64,000 bases of DNA from Leuctra nigra (Eukaryota > Arthropoda > Insecta > Plecoptera > Leuctridae), in contig OW203763.1 in the NCBI GenBank assembly GCA_934045905.1, positions 15,320,948 to 15,384,947 on the forward strand, read 5' to 3'. Positions 44,452 through 56,700 of the stretch are shown in pieces. The position numbers were made by a program, and so were the translations under genes. Below the pieces are notes generated by a model that made no database searches, was not told the DNA's origin, and worked only from the letters and a program-made list of their open reading frames with translations. Positions within the stretch are counted from its first letter, which is position 1; each line of letters starts with the position of its first letter.

Positions 44452-45866
44452 TGTCACGAAATTACCTGCGCTAATTTCATGTATCACTAATTTTATATCT
44501 TTCAAATAACTTCACTTCTTTTTCAATGACATCAACAACTCAAAACGTCATTTAGTGTGATAAAATGTAACTACTCATGACATCACAATCTGCTGTCAAT
44601 TTCACTTTTATTCTAAAAACAACTTCAACTTGATAATTCACAAAGGTACAAATCTCATGTAATAAATGATTTATATGGTAACAATAATATAATAATAATA
44701 TCATATAACTTCATTTCTCAAAACAAATGATTCACTAACAAGTCAAATAAACATCTAGAGTTTGCACGCACATAGGTCAGATGCGTAGCTTACATAATTG
44801 AACTCTGTACGGCTTACGCGGCTTGCACTCTGCACGGCTTACGCAACTTGAACTCTGCATGCTTACGCAACTGACCTATGACCACCCATCTAAACGCATG
44901 TACAATGCTATTCTTATGGACATATTTTGGTATAAATACAAGGAGAAAAAAAAATGAGCCATGTAAAATCAGTCAGATTTAGGACTCACTAGAGTCAGCT
45001 TCGGGACTCACTCGAAACAGTCTGATTCCGGCATCTGAACCTCCAGGAACTCTCTCTCTCTACGGGTAAAACAGTACGACTGTAAGTTATCATTGCATTA
45101 TATTATTATTGAAAGTGTACTCCCTATATATAAACCCCGTCTTAATTCTAAGAGTGACTCCTTCTATATAAACCCCGTCTTTAATTTTAAGTTATTGAAA
45201 GTGTACTCCCTATATATAAACCCCGTCTTAATTCTAAGAGTGACTCCTTCTATATAAACCCCGTCTTTAATTTTAAGTTATTGAAAGTGTACTCCTTATA
45301 TATAAACCCCGTCTTAATTCTAAGAGTGACTCCTTCTACATAAACCCCGTCTTTAATTTTAAGTTATTGAAAGTGTACTCCTTATATATAAACCCCGTCT
45401 TAATTCTAAGAGTGATTCCTTATATATAAACCCCGTCTCTAATTTTAAGTACGAGCTCAATCAGCTGACTCAATTATTATTATAAAGTATCCATAGTGAT
45501 AATGTTCACTAGTGGAAAGTATGGGAAATAATTATTATTAAACACTACTATTAATTGTAACAGATTTATCATTTTCAGCTAGGAAACCTTTATTTTCTCA
45601 CTTCCTTCTCACTCTTTTGAAATATATCTAAGCAACATCGGACGCCTACAGCACGGCGTCGAGACGTCGTCAGGTGAGAACGTCACGAGGTCTACCAGTC
45701 TCACACCATTGGGGAAATTACTTGTCGACAGGATCGCTTAATAAGGCACCTCCACGCCCTCCCAAAAGCCTTTACGGTCACTCTATTTATTCAAAATCTT
45801 GGGCTCTTGTCCAAGTTGGTGGCAGCAAACTCCCCCCCCCTCTTCAAGGACACTTGCGCTGCTACA
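44452..45866 (+). repeat. 3' LTR of the gag-only element
   Basis: 1415 bp, nearly identical to the 5' LTR. It has about 8-9 extra bases (an A-run and tga) between TATAAATA (44931) and TCAGT (44969), stretching TATA-to-start spacing from 32 to 40 bp. Confidence 0.9.
45112..45450 (+). repeat. 86-bp tandem units in the 3' LTR
   Basis: Same four-unit array as 39405-39740 with only a few substitutions (for example tacataaa for tatataa in one unit). The copy number agrees between LTRs. Confidence 0.88.
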
Positions 45867-45870
45867 CTAG

Positions 45871-47024
45871 TGATGATATTGATAGCGCATTGTCGAACAT
45901 TTGAATTCTCTTCTTGGCGGGGAATACAGACATGTGTCACGAGAGGTTCTATGCTTGTTTTGCTCTATGGGACAGGACCCATGGCCAGCTAGTCAGACCG
46001 TTTCCATTCCTGTAGTGTAAACGTACCTAATGTAGGTAGGTAGGTAGGTATCTACCTAAAGAGTGTCTGTACCATGTATTTCTAGGTTAGAAATACCTAA
46101 ACAATGTGAATTATATTATGCTGTACCTAGTGCCTAAGCATAATACCTAAATAATTACCTGAATTACATGAGTACCTATGAACAGTCAAATCATACGGCC
46201 TGACGATCAAATTCAAAGCAACTCAAAACACTGGACAACAATGCTGGCTGGATCAGGCTGGATCAAGGCTGGATGCGCGCGAGTTTCATGTCACGTGCAG
46301 TCACGTGCTACTGGCTACACCTATCTTACTGTTGACAGCTTGACACCTTTGCTTGGCAACTTGACAATGGCTTGACTACATGCTTTCAGTGTAGCCAAAC
46401 TAACAGATTTTACACTAGGTTCCTACAACGAAGTGGAGGTACCTTGAGATCAGTGGTTCCTACACTTTTTAAACTCCTATCATCTGGTTTAAAAAAGAAT
46501 TAACTGCTAGCGGCAGCGCACGGCTGGTAGAAACAAAATTAGTTTATAAAAGTTTATTCATCATTATCATTCATCATTATTTATTCATCGTTATACTTAT
46601 TATGTGATCAATCCTAGTTTTAAAAGAATAGGTGCCTACCCATTATCATGCGACAGCAGGATTTTAGTTGTCTATTTGCTTTGAATGCATAATGTGTATG
46701 TTACTTTGCCATTATAGGCACCTACTATTATACTATTATATCTTAATTTTAATTTTAACTATAGGCTAGAACTTTTTTCTTCTTACAGGTTATATGGAAG
46801 AACAGACGCATGTGTCTGAATATCGCCTCTTTTGTAATGTATTCTTCGTGCAAAATAAAGACATAATAATAATAATAATAATAATACAATATTGAAATGC
46901 TCCAATCTGGCCGCGTTTTGAAATATTTCTCATGATATCAGAGTGCGGAGTTGGCAACGTCGCAGTCCCCCCCCCTCCCCCCCTCCCCACCCCACAAAAA
47001 AATAATAATCTGCGCACGCCCACC
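45871..47024. other. Intergenic, no gene recognised
   Basis: AT-rich with gtaggtaggtaggta runs near 46035 and an (ATA)n run near 46865. Poly-C stretches at 46967-46985 precede the next element. No ORF with protein character. Confidence 0.45.
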
Positions 47025-47562
47025 CAGTGTTGCCAACTTCAAGGAAATTTCCCTAGATTCAAGGAAATTTGGGTGCTGTCAGGGAAAGAGGGAAATTGTT
47101 GAAAATCTAGGGAAATTTTAAAAGTTTCAAAGAATGTCCAGGAAATTCAAATTTTGCTTGATTTATGCTCAATTTGTGGCATAAAATATACGTGACGATG
47201 ATAGCAAAATACTGTTATGAGCCTTATTTTCTAATAATAGACCAAAAGAAGATTGGGAGAATCTTATAGAAGAAATTAACTTGAGAATAAATCAAAACCA
47301 AGCAAAATAATGTATTTAAATACGGGGAAAATCGTGATAAATATTTATAAATAATATTTTTTACTGCAGAAAGGTGAATTTTAAACGTATTGGAATTGAA
47401 TTTACTATAATAATGAATGAGTACACGGCAATGAAGTTTTACAGGAAAATTGTTGATTATCTCGGAAATGGATATTTTTGGGATTCAGGGAAATTTTTGA
47501 AAATCTAGGGAAATTTTCGTGTCCTGACAGGGAAATTTGCTGTTACATGGTTGGCAACACTG
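47025..47562. mobile_element. hAT-type element, TSD CGCCCACC, in the GMPR promoter region
   Basis: CAGTGTTGCCAACTT and GGTTGGCAACACTG are inverted ends; CGCCCACC flanks at 47017-47024 and 47563-47570. Subterminal GGGAAATTT/AGGGAAATT motifs repeat on both sides. The right TSD ends 84 bp before the GMPR start codon. Confidence 0.92.
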
Positions 47563-47654
47563 CGCCCACCTTCCCTCTACTGACTTCCACCTACAAAAAC
47601 ATCTTTACCTTACCTACAATTTAATATATAACACGTAATAATACTCACTTTATC

Positions 47655-47741
47655 ATGCCAAATATAGTGAATGAAATGAAATTAGACTTCAAGGATGTCC
47701 TGCTACGACCGAAGAGAAGTACACTTCGTAGCAGAGCAGAG
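47655..47741 (+). CDS. GMPR: GMPR exon 1
   Basis: ATG at 47655 (context atcATGC), 29 codons, donor gtaggt at 47742, phase 0. The start matches the family's N-terminus, where [13 protein letters not shown] follows within ten residues. Confidence 0.93.
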
Positions 47742-50700
47742 GTAGGTATGATGACAACCAAAATAACCCTAACCTAACTACCTACCTACTGGTAGGGGCT
47801 CTCTACTGGTAGGTAGGTATACCTAGAGAGAGGTATACCTACCTATCCTAAGAATCAGGTGACAACCCTGTGATGTCGCTACTAAGTCTGTTCGTTGCGT
47901 GGATCGAAACTGCTCCACGCAGCTTGGATCAGGTGTATCTGTTCTTTCTGGTGCTCTTTGTATGATCAGGTATACCTAGGTAGGTACCTATTTGTGTATC
48001 ATAGTAGGTACCTACATCCAGGGCCAAAGCAGCTCCGAGCTAGTGCAGTTCAAATCTGAGCAGCCTGTCATGTATTGAGTAGAAAAGGTTGACGATTCAT
48101 GGAAAGATTATTGATTGCAAAGAATATATTTATTGTACATAATGATCACTTTAATAACAAGAGATACAGTTGAACAATTCACGTCTTTGCTCAGTCACTG
48201 CTGACACGGGATTGATCCATCATGGCCCCTGCCTAGTTCCGTTTTTCCTTTACCGGAAGTAAACTCAAATTAGCAACTATATTCTGGGTTACCAACATAA
48301 CAAGATGAAACGTAACCTTGGTGTTGTATTGCCAAAACACCACAATGCCCTCTCCTAAGCACAACACTTCTATGCACATATTGGTAAACAAATTGCAAGA
48401 ATTTCGGGGCTCTCTACACTAGTAAATTTCACTCTGACAAATCAAACAATAACCTTACAGTATGGACAAGTTACTGGATATGTTGTTTCACATTATCAAT
48501 CGCTCTCCAACCTTGACCTTGCTCACAATTTATAGGATATAAATGGAACATTGAAATACATAATGAACATAAGAAATTACAGATCCCGTTTTGACAATGT
48601 GTCATCTCGCATTATCAATCAATCTCCACCTTTGATACAATGTACATGAGATAACTCATGAGAAACATAAGAATTTACATAAGAACATAAAAAAAATACA
48701 CATGAGGTAAACATAAGAATTTACAAATCCAATTTAACAATAGGTTTTCTTACACGCTTAGGATATCTGCGTTGAGGTGAACTGGTGATGCTTGGCTCTC
48801 CCTCGTTTACAACATCATTATTTACATTGATCACAACTTCTTGATCGTGTGGTACAACTACAAGGGGTTCATCATATTCCGGCAGAACGTTAGGTACAGA
48901 ATCAGAATGGGTTACATCATTGGCAAAATCAAAAGTATCCTCAACATTTCTCATTTCAGGCTGCTTTGACCCTCTGAATGCCAACAATTGATTTGCATGT
49001 CTTTTCCACACTCGAGCTGGATCATTCTCAATCATAACCATGTATGTGACCGGTCCTAAACGTTGTTTAATTTTGCCATGAATCCAACCTTCCCTCCTTC
49101 CTCGGTAATCTTTAACCAATACCGGTTGTTCTAACTGAAATACTACCTGCCTTGAACCTTTATGATCTTTAATCTGTTTGCTTTGTTGCTTACTCACATG
49201 TTCTCTGACATTAGGTCTGAGACAATCCAATCTGGTACGTAACTGTCGGTTCAGAAATAGCTTAGCAGGCGTTTCATTCGTGGTACAGTGAACGGTGCTG
49301 CGATATGCTAATAAAAACCTACTGACCGCCAGATTGAAGTCTTTACCCTCCTTCAAGGCCGCTAGGACCTTATATTTGAAAGTTTTTACATTATTTTCTG
49401 ATAACCCATTAGTAGAAGGATGGTACGGAGGCGAACAGGTGTGTTTAATACCATTGGACTGAAGGAAAGTGCTGAATTCTTCGGAAGTGAATGGTGGTCC
49501 ATTATCTGACACAACATGTTGTGGAAAACCAAACTGCGCAAATAAGGGTCTCAGCTTAGCTATTGTCTGAGTAGCGGCGGTACTCGACACTTCAAAGGCC
49601 TCAACCCACTTAGAGTAGGCGTCAGTTACTAAAAGTACCATACGACCTTGGAATGGACCTAAAAAATCCATGTGAATCCTTGAAAATGGGGTCTCCGGAT
49701 AGTCCCATACATGAAGAGTATGTTTCGGTGGATCATTCCGGCTACTCACGCACTGCGGACAATTAGCTGCCAGATCCTGAATGTCTGCATCTAATCCGGG
49801 CCACCAAAGGTAAGCTCGTGCCATACTTTTCATTTTCACAATTCCTAAATGACTGTCATGTAGCTCCTCTAACAAAGGTTTCTGCAGGACTTTTGGGATA
49901 ATAACTCTATACCCCCACATCACACAACCTTGTTCCACTGTCAACTCTAACCTTTTTTTGAAATAAGGTTTGAATTCCTCCTTGATCTGGTCTGCATTTT
50001 GCGGCCATCCGTACTGAACAAAACCTAACACTTTGTTCAGGATTGTATCTCGGCGTGTCATAGCCGCAATCTGCTTGCTATGAATGGGAACATTACCATT
50101 ATCCACATAATGCAAATACGAAATTGCACTAGATTCCTTGTGTGAATGTGCCAATGGAATTCTCGAGAAAGCATCTGCCACGTTGTTCTCTGATTTGACA
50201 TATCTAATCTCGAAATCAAATCCTGCCAAAAACACTGCGTATCGCTGTAATCTACTGGCTGCCATGGGTGGAATACCGTTCTTGGGTCCAAAGATTGATG
50301 TCAGTGGTTTATGGTCCGTTTCCAAGACAAAATGTCTACCGTAAAGATATTGGTAGAATTTCTTGACACCCCAATGTATGCTTAAAGCTTCCTTATCGAG
50401 TTGGGAATAATTCTGTTCGGCCTTGTTCAAAGTACGTGAAGCGTACGCTACAGGTTTCTCCTGCCCATTTGGAAGAATATGCGAAATTACAGCCCCTAAT
50501 CCATACGGACTAGCATCGGTGGATAGCTTCAACGGTTTGGATGGATCGTAATGCGTTAGTACTGTAGCTGAAGAAAACAGTCTCTTAATCTTAAGAAAGG
50601 CCTCGACACACTGTTTATCGAAGTGGAATTCTTTGTCTTTCTCCAGTAACCTGTACAAAGGTTTCAAATCTGTTGCTAACATAGGAATGAACTTAGCGTA

Positions 50701-53700
50701 ATAGTTTACTAGTCCTAGCACTGCTCGTAATTGCGTTACATCTTTTGGAACGGGTGCGTTGACAATGGCATCTACTTTTGAAGGATTAGTGTGTAACCCA
50801 TGCCTGTCAACTACATGCCCCAGAAAGGAAACTGACTCTTTGAAAAATTCACACTTCTTGCGTCGTACATTTAGTCCAGCCTCTTGTAAGCGCTGTAAAA
50901 CTGCACGTAATCTGACTAAGTGTTCCTCCCTGTCCTTACCGGTGATGAGAATATCATCAAGGAAAACAACGACTCCGGGCAAACCTTGCAACGTTTGCTC
51001 CATCACCCTTTGAAAAATCCCAGGAGCGGACGCTACTCCATATGGAATCCTATTATAACGAAACAATCCTTTATGCGTATTGATAGTCACACACTCTTTT
51101 GAACCGTCCTCCAAAAGTAGTTGTTGATAAGCATGCGATAAGTCTAATTTACTGAAATGTTTACCATTGTGAAGCGTTGCGAATAAATCTTCAATCTTAG
51201 GAACGGGGTATTTATCAATCACTAGACTTGGGTTTAAAGTGATTTTATAGTCACCACAAATTCTAACACCACCCCCTTTCTTTAACACCGGAACTATTGG
51301 GGTAGCCCATTCAGAATGAGTAACTGGTGAAATTACCCCCGAATCAATCAGCCGATTCAATTCGGTTTCTACCTCAGGCTTCAATGCATATGGTAAATAT
51401 CTAGCCTTTTGAAAACACGGAACTGCCTCCGGCCGTAAATACAGCTTAGTAGGGGCCTTCTTGTACGTACCCAATTCTTCCCGAAAAACCTCGGGAAATT
51501 CCCCTAGCACTGCTTCTACTCGAGCCTTGTCGCTATCCGGGGTTGAATCAGAACCCAAAGTATGGACATTGGTTACCTCTAGACTGGAGATTTTCAGTTT
51601 AGCCATCCATCCTCTTCCCAACAATGGTGGACCTCCTCCTGCGATGACGTACAACGGTAGTCCTTGCACTACCGACTGCCCTGAAAGACTCGCTTCTACC
51701 TGCAGCATACCTACGGGAACAATCTTCTCCCCCGTATAAGAACGAAGCAAAAGGTCGGCCGGGAGCAATGGAAGGGTTGCAAAATTCTTGGAATAATAAC
51801 CCTGTGAAATGGCAGACACTTCGGAACCGGTGTCGATCTCCATTTTTACATTTTGTACATTTTGAATATTAACTAGTACAGTAATGGGTGGATTAACCTC
51901 TGAATTTGCCTGCTTTGGCAAGTTATGCATAGCACTACTTATACCTCGCAAGTGATTCATGGTACTATCACTACTGGAGCTATCACTGACTGCCTCAGCA
52001 TCCAGGTTCATGAATTTCTGACTTTTACTGGGTAACAATTTACATACCTTGCTCAAATGTCCCTTGGTATTACATTTATTACAAGTATATTCTCTGTATT
52101 TGCACTTTTCTCTGGTGTGATTAGATAATCCACACGAAAAACAAGAGTAGCTCTTTGAAGCTGTTGGTTGCACTGGCACTTTTTCTCTCTTCTTTTTGAA
52201 TTTGTTCCTTGCTGTCGTATCTTGATGCGAGGGTGATGATGCGAAGCTGTGTACTGCTCTCTCTCTATGATCGCGTCCCAGTGTCGTTGCTTCTTTCGCT
52301 GCAGTTTCAAGTTTTAACGCCAATTGCGTAGCTTGATCGAACGTCGGGTTACCGCTCTCTAGAAGTCGTTCCCTTATTTTATCGCTTCTTACTCCGCACA
52401 CGAACCTGTCGCGCAATGCTTCATTTAAATTTACGCCAAATTGACAGTATATCGTTAGGTGTTTAATTCTGGCAATAAAATCTCTAACTGTTTCGGTTTC
52501 CAGTTGTGCTGCTCGATGAAACTTATACCTCTCCGAAATGATTGTTGGATCGGGTTGCAAATGCGTTTTCAAAATGGCTACCAACTGGTTGAACGTTTGC
52601 GTTGTGGGGCTGATCGGAGAGCATAAATTCTTTAACAGGTTATACGTTGAAATTCCGATGACCGTAAGTAATGCCGGTCGTTTCCTGTCGTCAGGTACTT
52701 GATTAGCTGTACAAAAATTTTCAAACCTTTCCACGTAAGATGTCCATGATTCGATCTCAGAGTTATACTCGTCCATGTGCCCAATTGTAGTAATTGCGGC
52801 CATGTTGTTCGTGAACGGGAACTGACTTTACCGCTGTGAATTCGGCACTATCCTCGTCGCCACTTGTCATGTATTGAGTAGAAAAGGTTGACGATTCATG
52901 GAAAGATTATTGATTGCAAAGAATATATTTATTGTACATAATGATCACTTTAATAACAAGAGATACAGTTGAACAATTCACGTCTTTGCTCAGTCACTGC
53001 TGACACGGGATTGATCCATCATGGCCCCTGCCTAGTTCCGTTTTTCCTTTACCGGAAGTAAACTCAAATTAGCAACTATATTCTGGGTTACCAACATAAC
53101 AAGATGAAACGTAACCTTGGTGTTGTATTGCCAAAACACCACACAGCCCAATGAACAAACCTAGGTACTGATAGAGAGCACTGAATAGATCAATGGAAGC
53201 TGAAATACAGTTATGAAAAAATTGTCTTCTTCTTCTTCTTCTTACTTCCTTATAGGCACACCTGCCTGTTCTTCACCAAATTTACAAACTGTCCTTTCAC
53301 CACTTTCTCGGTCTCCCCACATTCCTTGCGCCTCGAGGCCTCTTCTCTCGTGTAATTCTGACAATTCTGCCTTCATCCATTCTTGATATGGGCGTTCCAT
53401 TCCCCTCGCCTGTGATCGATCCAGTCCATTATTGATTTTACTTCATAGTGTTGTCTTATTGTTGCACTAGGTATATGGTCCCTTTTAGTCTTCCCGGCTA
53501 TTTTCCTCAATACTTTCATTTCCGCAGTCTCTAATAGCTGTTTAGTCTTCGTTGTATCGGGTCTAGTTTCAGCAGTGTATGTCATAATTGATCTTATTAC
53601 AGCTTTGTATATTCTAGTCTTGGTCATTGGTCGTAGATACTTATTGTACCAGACTGCGCTGTTTTGACACCCTGCTATTCTATTTGCCTTTGTAACCTGC

Positions 53701-56700
53701 TCCTTCACTTCATCCAGCAAAACACCCTGGCTTGTCACCAATATTCAGTGTTGGGTAAGTTCCTTTTGAAAAGGAACTAGTTCCAGTTCCAAGTTCCTCG
53801 CCGAAAAAAGGAACTAGTTCCAGTTCCAGTTCCTTCAGTAATGAAAGGAACTATTCCGTTTCTAGTTCCTTTTAGTTCCCTTTTAAAGCCATTTGTAATT
53901 TTAATTGAAACATTAAAAATTGCAATCTGCAAATTAAAAATTTAATCCCTGAATCAAAGCAGATTATTTTTAGATGCCAAATAGCTGGACATCTGATTTA
54001 TGACAGAATAAAACAAATCATATGTGGCTTCTAGGCGAGTGCAGTTTTTCGGAGTAAAAGTACAGTCAAGTTTAAAAAAAAGGAACTTAGCAAAAATCGT
54101 TACAGTTCCTCAAAAAAAGTAACTAAACCGTTCCATAGTTCCTCCCTAGAAAAAAGGAACAAAGACGTTCCATAGTTCCTAGGAACGGAACTATTTCGTT
54201 CCCTTCCTACCCAACACTGCCAATTATCCTAGATACTTTATGACCATTACTTGTGGTATAATTATATCATTTACTACAATCTTGCATCGGATTGGTTGCT
54301 TCGAGATGGTCATAGCCTGTGTTTTGTCCGTAGAAATCTTCATGTTGCGCTTTTGACGAGCGTTGCTCTGGATCAAGCGTTGCAAATTATCTTCATTCTC
54401 AGCGACAAGTACAACATCGTCTGCATAGCACAATAGTTTTATCTGCTTTTCCTATTCTATAACCATCTAAATCTGCTACGCTGCCAATAATTTCATCCAT
54501 TATAAGATTAAACAGTAGGGGACTAAGGGAGTCGCCGTGACATATACCCTTTTCTACAGGGATTGGATCACTTAATTTCCCATTAACTCGGAGCCTGATG
54601 TAGTCTGTATATCCTCAATAACTTTGCTGACTTTCTTGGGCACTTGTCGTTGACTCAATAAATCAAGTATATCACTCAGCCGAATCCTATCAAATGCTTT
54701 CTGCAAATCAATAAAGCACAAAAATGCCGGTGCATTATATTCCAGCAATTTTTCAGTCAGCGTCGCATGGCATAAATAGCATCAGTACAAGATCTTCCTT
54801 GTTGAAATCCTTGTTGTTTGTCCGCGAAGCTCAATGTGTCGCTCACGAAGCTCAATGTGTCGCTCAGTCTTGATGTTATTATTCTTGTGAAAAGCTTGAG
54901 GGTGGTGTTCAGTAGATTAATGCCCCTATAGTTCTCAGGTTTCTTCTTATCACCTTTCTTAAACAGGGTTATCAGAATATTAGTTTTCCATTCACATGGT
55001 GTGTCGCTATCTCGGAATATTCTATTTAACAAAATACACAAAATTGACAAAAATGACAAAATTGTAAAATCACAGTAATAGTATATAATAACTTAAGTCA
55101 ACCGATTGTATAAGTGGGCATGTCATTTAGCCGTTGATTTGAATTATTCAGAAGCTTGGATCATTGTTGTTCAGAGTAGGTACCTACTATCAATGTTCCA
55201 TAATCATTCATCATAATCATAACAAACATATTTTTATTGTATTTTCAGGTGGATTTATTCAGGGAAATTAAATTTCGAAACTCGAAACAGACCTATAAAG
55301 GTATTCCATTGATAGCTTCGAATATGGATACTGTTGGCACATTTGAAATGGCTAAAGCTATTGGAAAGGTTTGTACCTGTACTTTTTACTAATATACTAC
55401 TTTAATTTAATAATATCAAGGGCTTAGTTGCTTTGTGTTGCGTGCACCAAACCGATCATTTGAAATTGTGTTTTAATGTGAAAAATTCTCTTTAGTAGGT
55501 ACCTAACAATTTTCTATGTAGGTCATTTTAGTTTACCTAATTAAAATTGTTGTACCTCTACCTAGTTAATTACCTTGAGTCTGACTTTCAACAACAGGGA
55601 TATCATAAGGGCCAGTTGTTTATGGTTTCCACGATAAACGCGAAATGTTATGAAACATGAATTTTCTGTCATATCTTTACGTTTCATACACTCCTGATTC
55701 CAAATATATGTATCTTTTTCTCGCGAATTTTCGTGAAATGTGTTTTGACGCGATATTGACGAATTCTCGCGATTTCACGTGATTTTGTCCCAAACCTACT
55801 TGTTTTGCAACATTTCTCGATTCCGAGTATATATTCTAAGAAAATTTCCTCGATCTGTGTCTAAAGTACCACGAAATAGAAAGAATCACAGTTTTCTTCG
55901 TAAGCCAGCTGTCAGTGCCAGCCAAAGAGTGTATGGGGGTGCCAGCTGATTGGCTGCTGAGCATGGAATGACGCATCTACATGACCTTGAACAGGGGTGC
56001 GCATGCGCACGCGCCGAGTCTCGCTAGTGAGAGGTCGCTCGCGTGTCATATTTCACACTTATTCTTACAAAAATCATATTTTTTTCCATTTCACCACCAA
56101 TCGCGAAAATTAACATAATTATCACCACCAATTCACCACTTTCAGAATGTTGAAAACGAATTTTGGCTTTTTTTATCACCACAAACAACTGGCTCTGCAT
56201 ATCACTATCCAAAAAAAACGGTTCCAAAACGGTTCCGAAAACATACATGATTTCAAACAATTCTACATTGTTTTTAACTCCATGAAGGTAAACATGCATT
56301 AGCATACACATTGTCCCTCCCCCCACTCTAGCAGTCTGACCCCCCATTCATAAAAATTTAAGTTTAGCAACCCAGAATCACTTATAAATTGTTTAAATTC
56401 TATTAATCCACCTACGGGGCAACAACAGGGGCGTTATTTTTTGTAATTTGAGCAGTTCAGCATCCCAGAATTGCTTTTAAATTGTTTAAATTCAGTAAGA
56501 ACTTAATGCAGGGCAACAATTGGAGGGTTCCTTGATTCAGTTAATGCATTTGGGTGCCCCGGATTCAATTTTAAATTGTTGATCCGTTTTATAGTCTGGA
56601 GGAATTTGTATTGTAATTTCACTAGGTATGTTTACCTATTATATTCATCTATCTTCATTAATTAGGTATTCATCAAGTAATTTAAGATTCTCTAAGTGTA

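Larger units (their letters stand above)
38747..45870 (+). mobile_element. LTR retrotransposon with gag only (non-autonomous)
   Basis: Two LTRs (38751-40155 and 44452-45866) begin TGTCACG and end GCTACA and are flanked by the 4-bp TSD CTAG (38747-38750 and 45867-45870). The order is LTR, tRNA-Leu primer site, poly-C leader, gag, 3.3 kb without recognisable protein, short purine tract, LTR. About five differences separate the 1.4-kb LTRs, so insertion is recent and the lack of pol is a property of the family rather than decay. It must borrow polymerase and integrase from an autonomous relative, probably Ty3/Gypsy by the 4-bp TSD and gag type. Confidence 0.9.
48066..53143 (-). mobile_element. 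Intact-looking Ty3/Gypsy LTR retrotransposon (Mag-like), TSD CAGCC
   Basis: 279-bp LTRs at 48066-48344 and 52865-53143 are identical as far as I can compare. The 5-bp TSD CAGCC flanks them (48061-48065 and 53144-53148). A single 1360-codon gag-pol frame lies between. It is inserted in GMPR intron 1 opposite to the gene. Identical LTRs and an unbroken frame indicate a recent, possibly still active copy. A short LTR and one continuous gag-pol ORF with two zinc knuckles suit the Mag clade; no env-like ORF is present. Confidence 0.95.
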
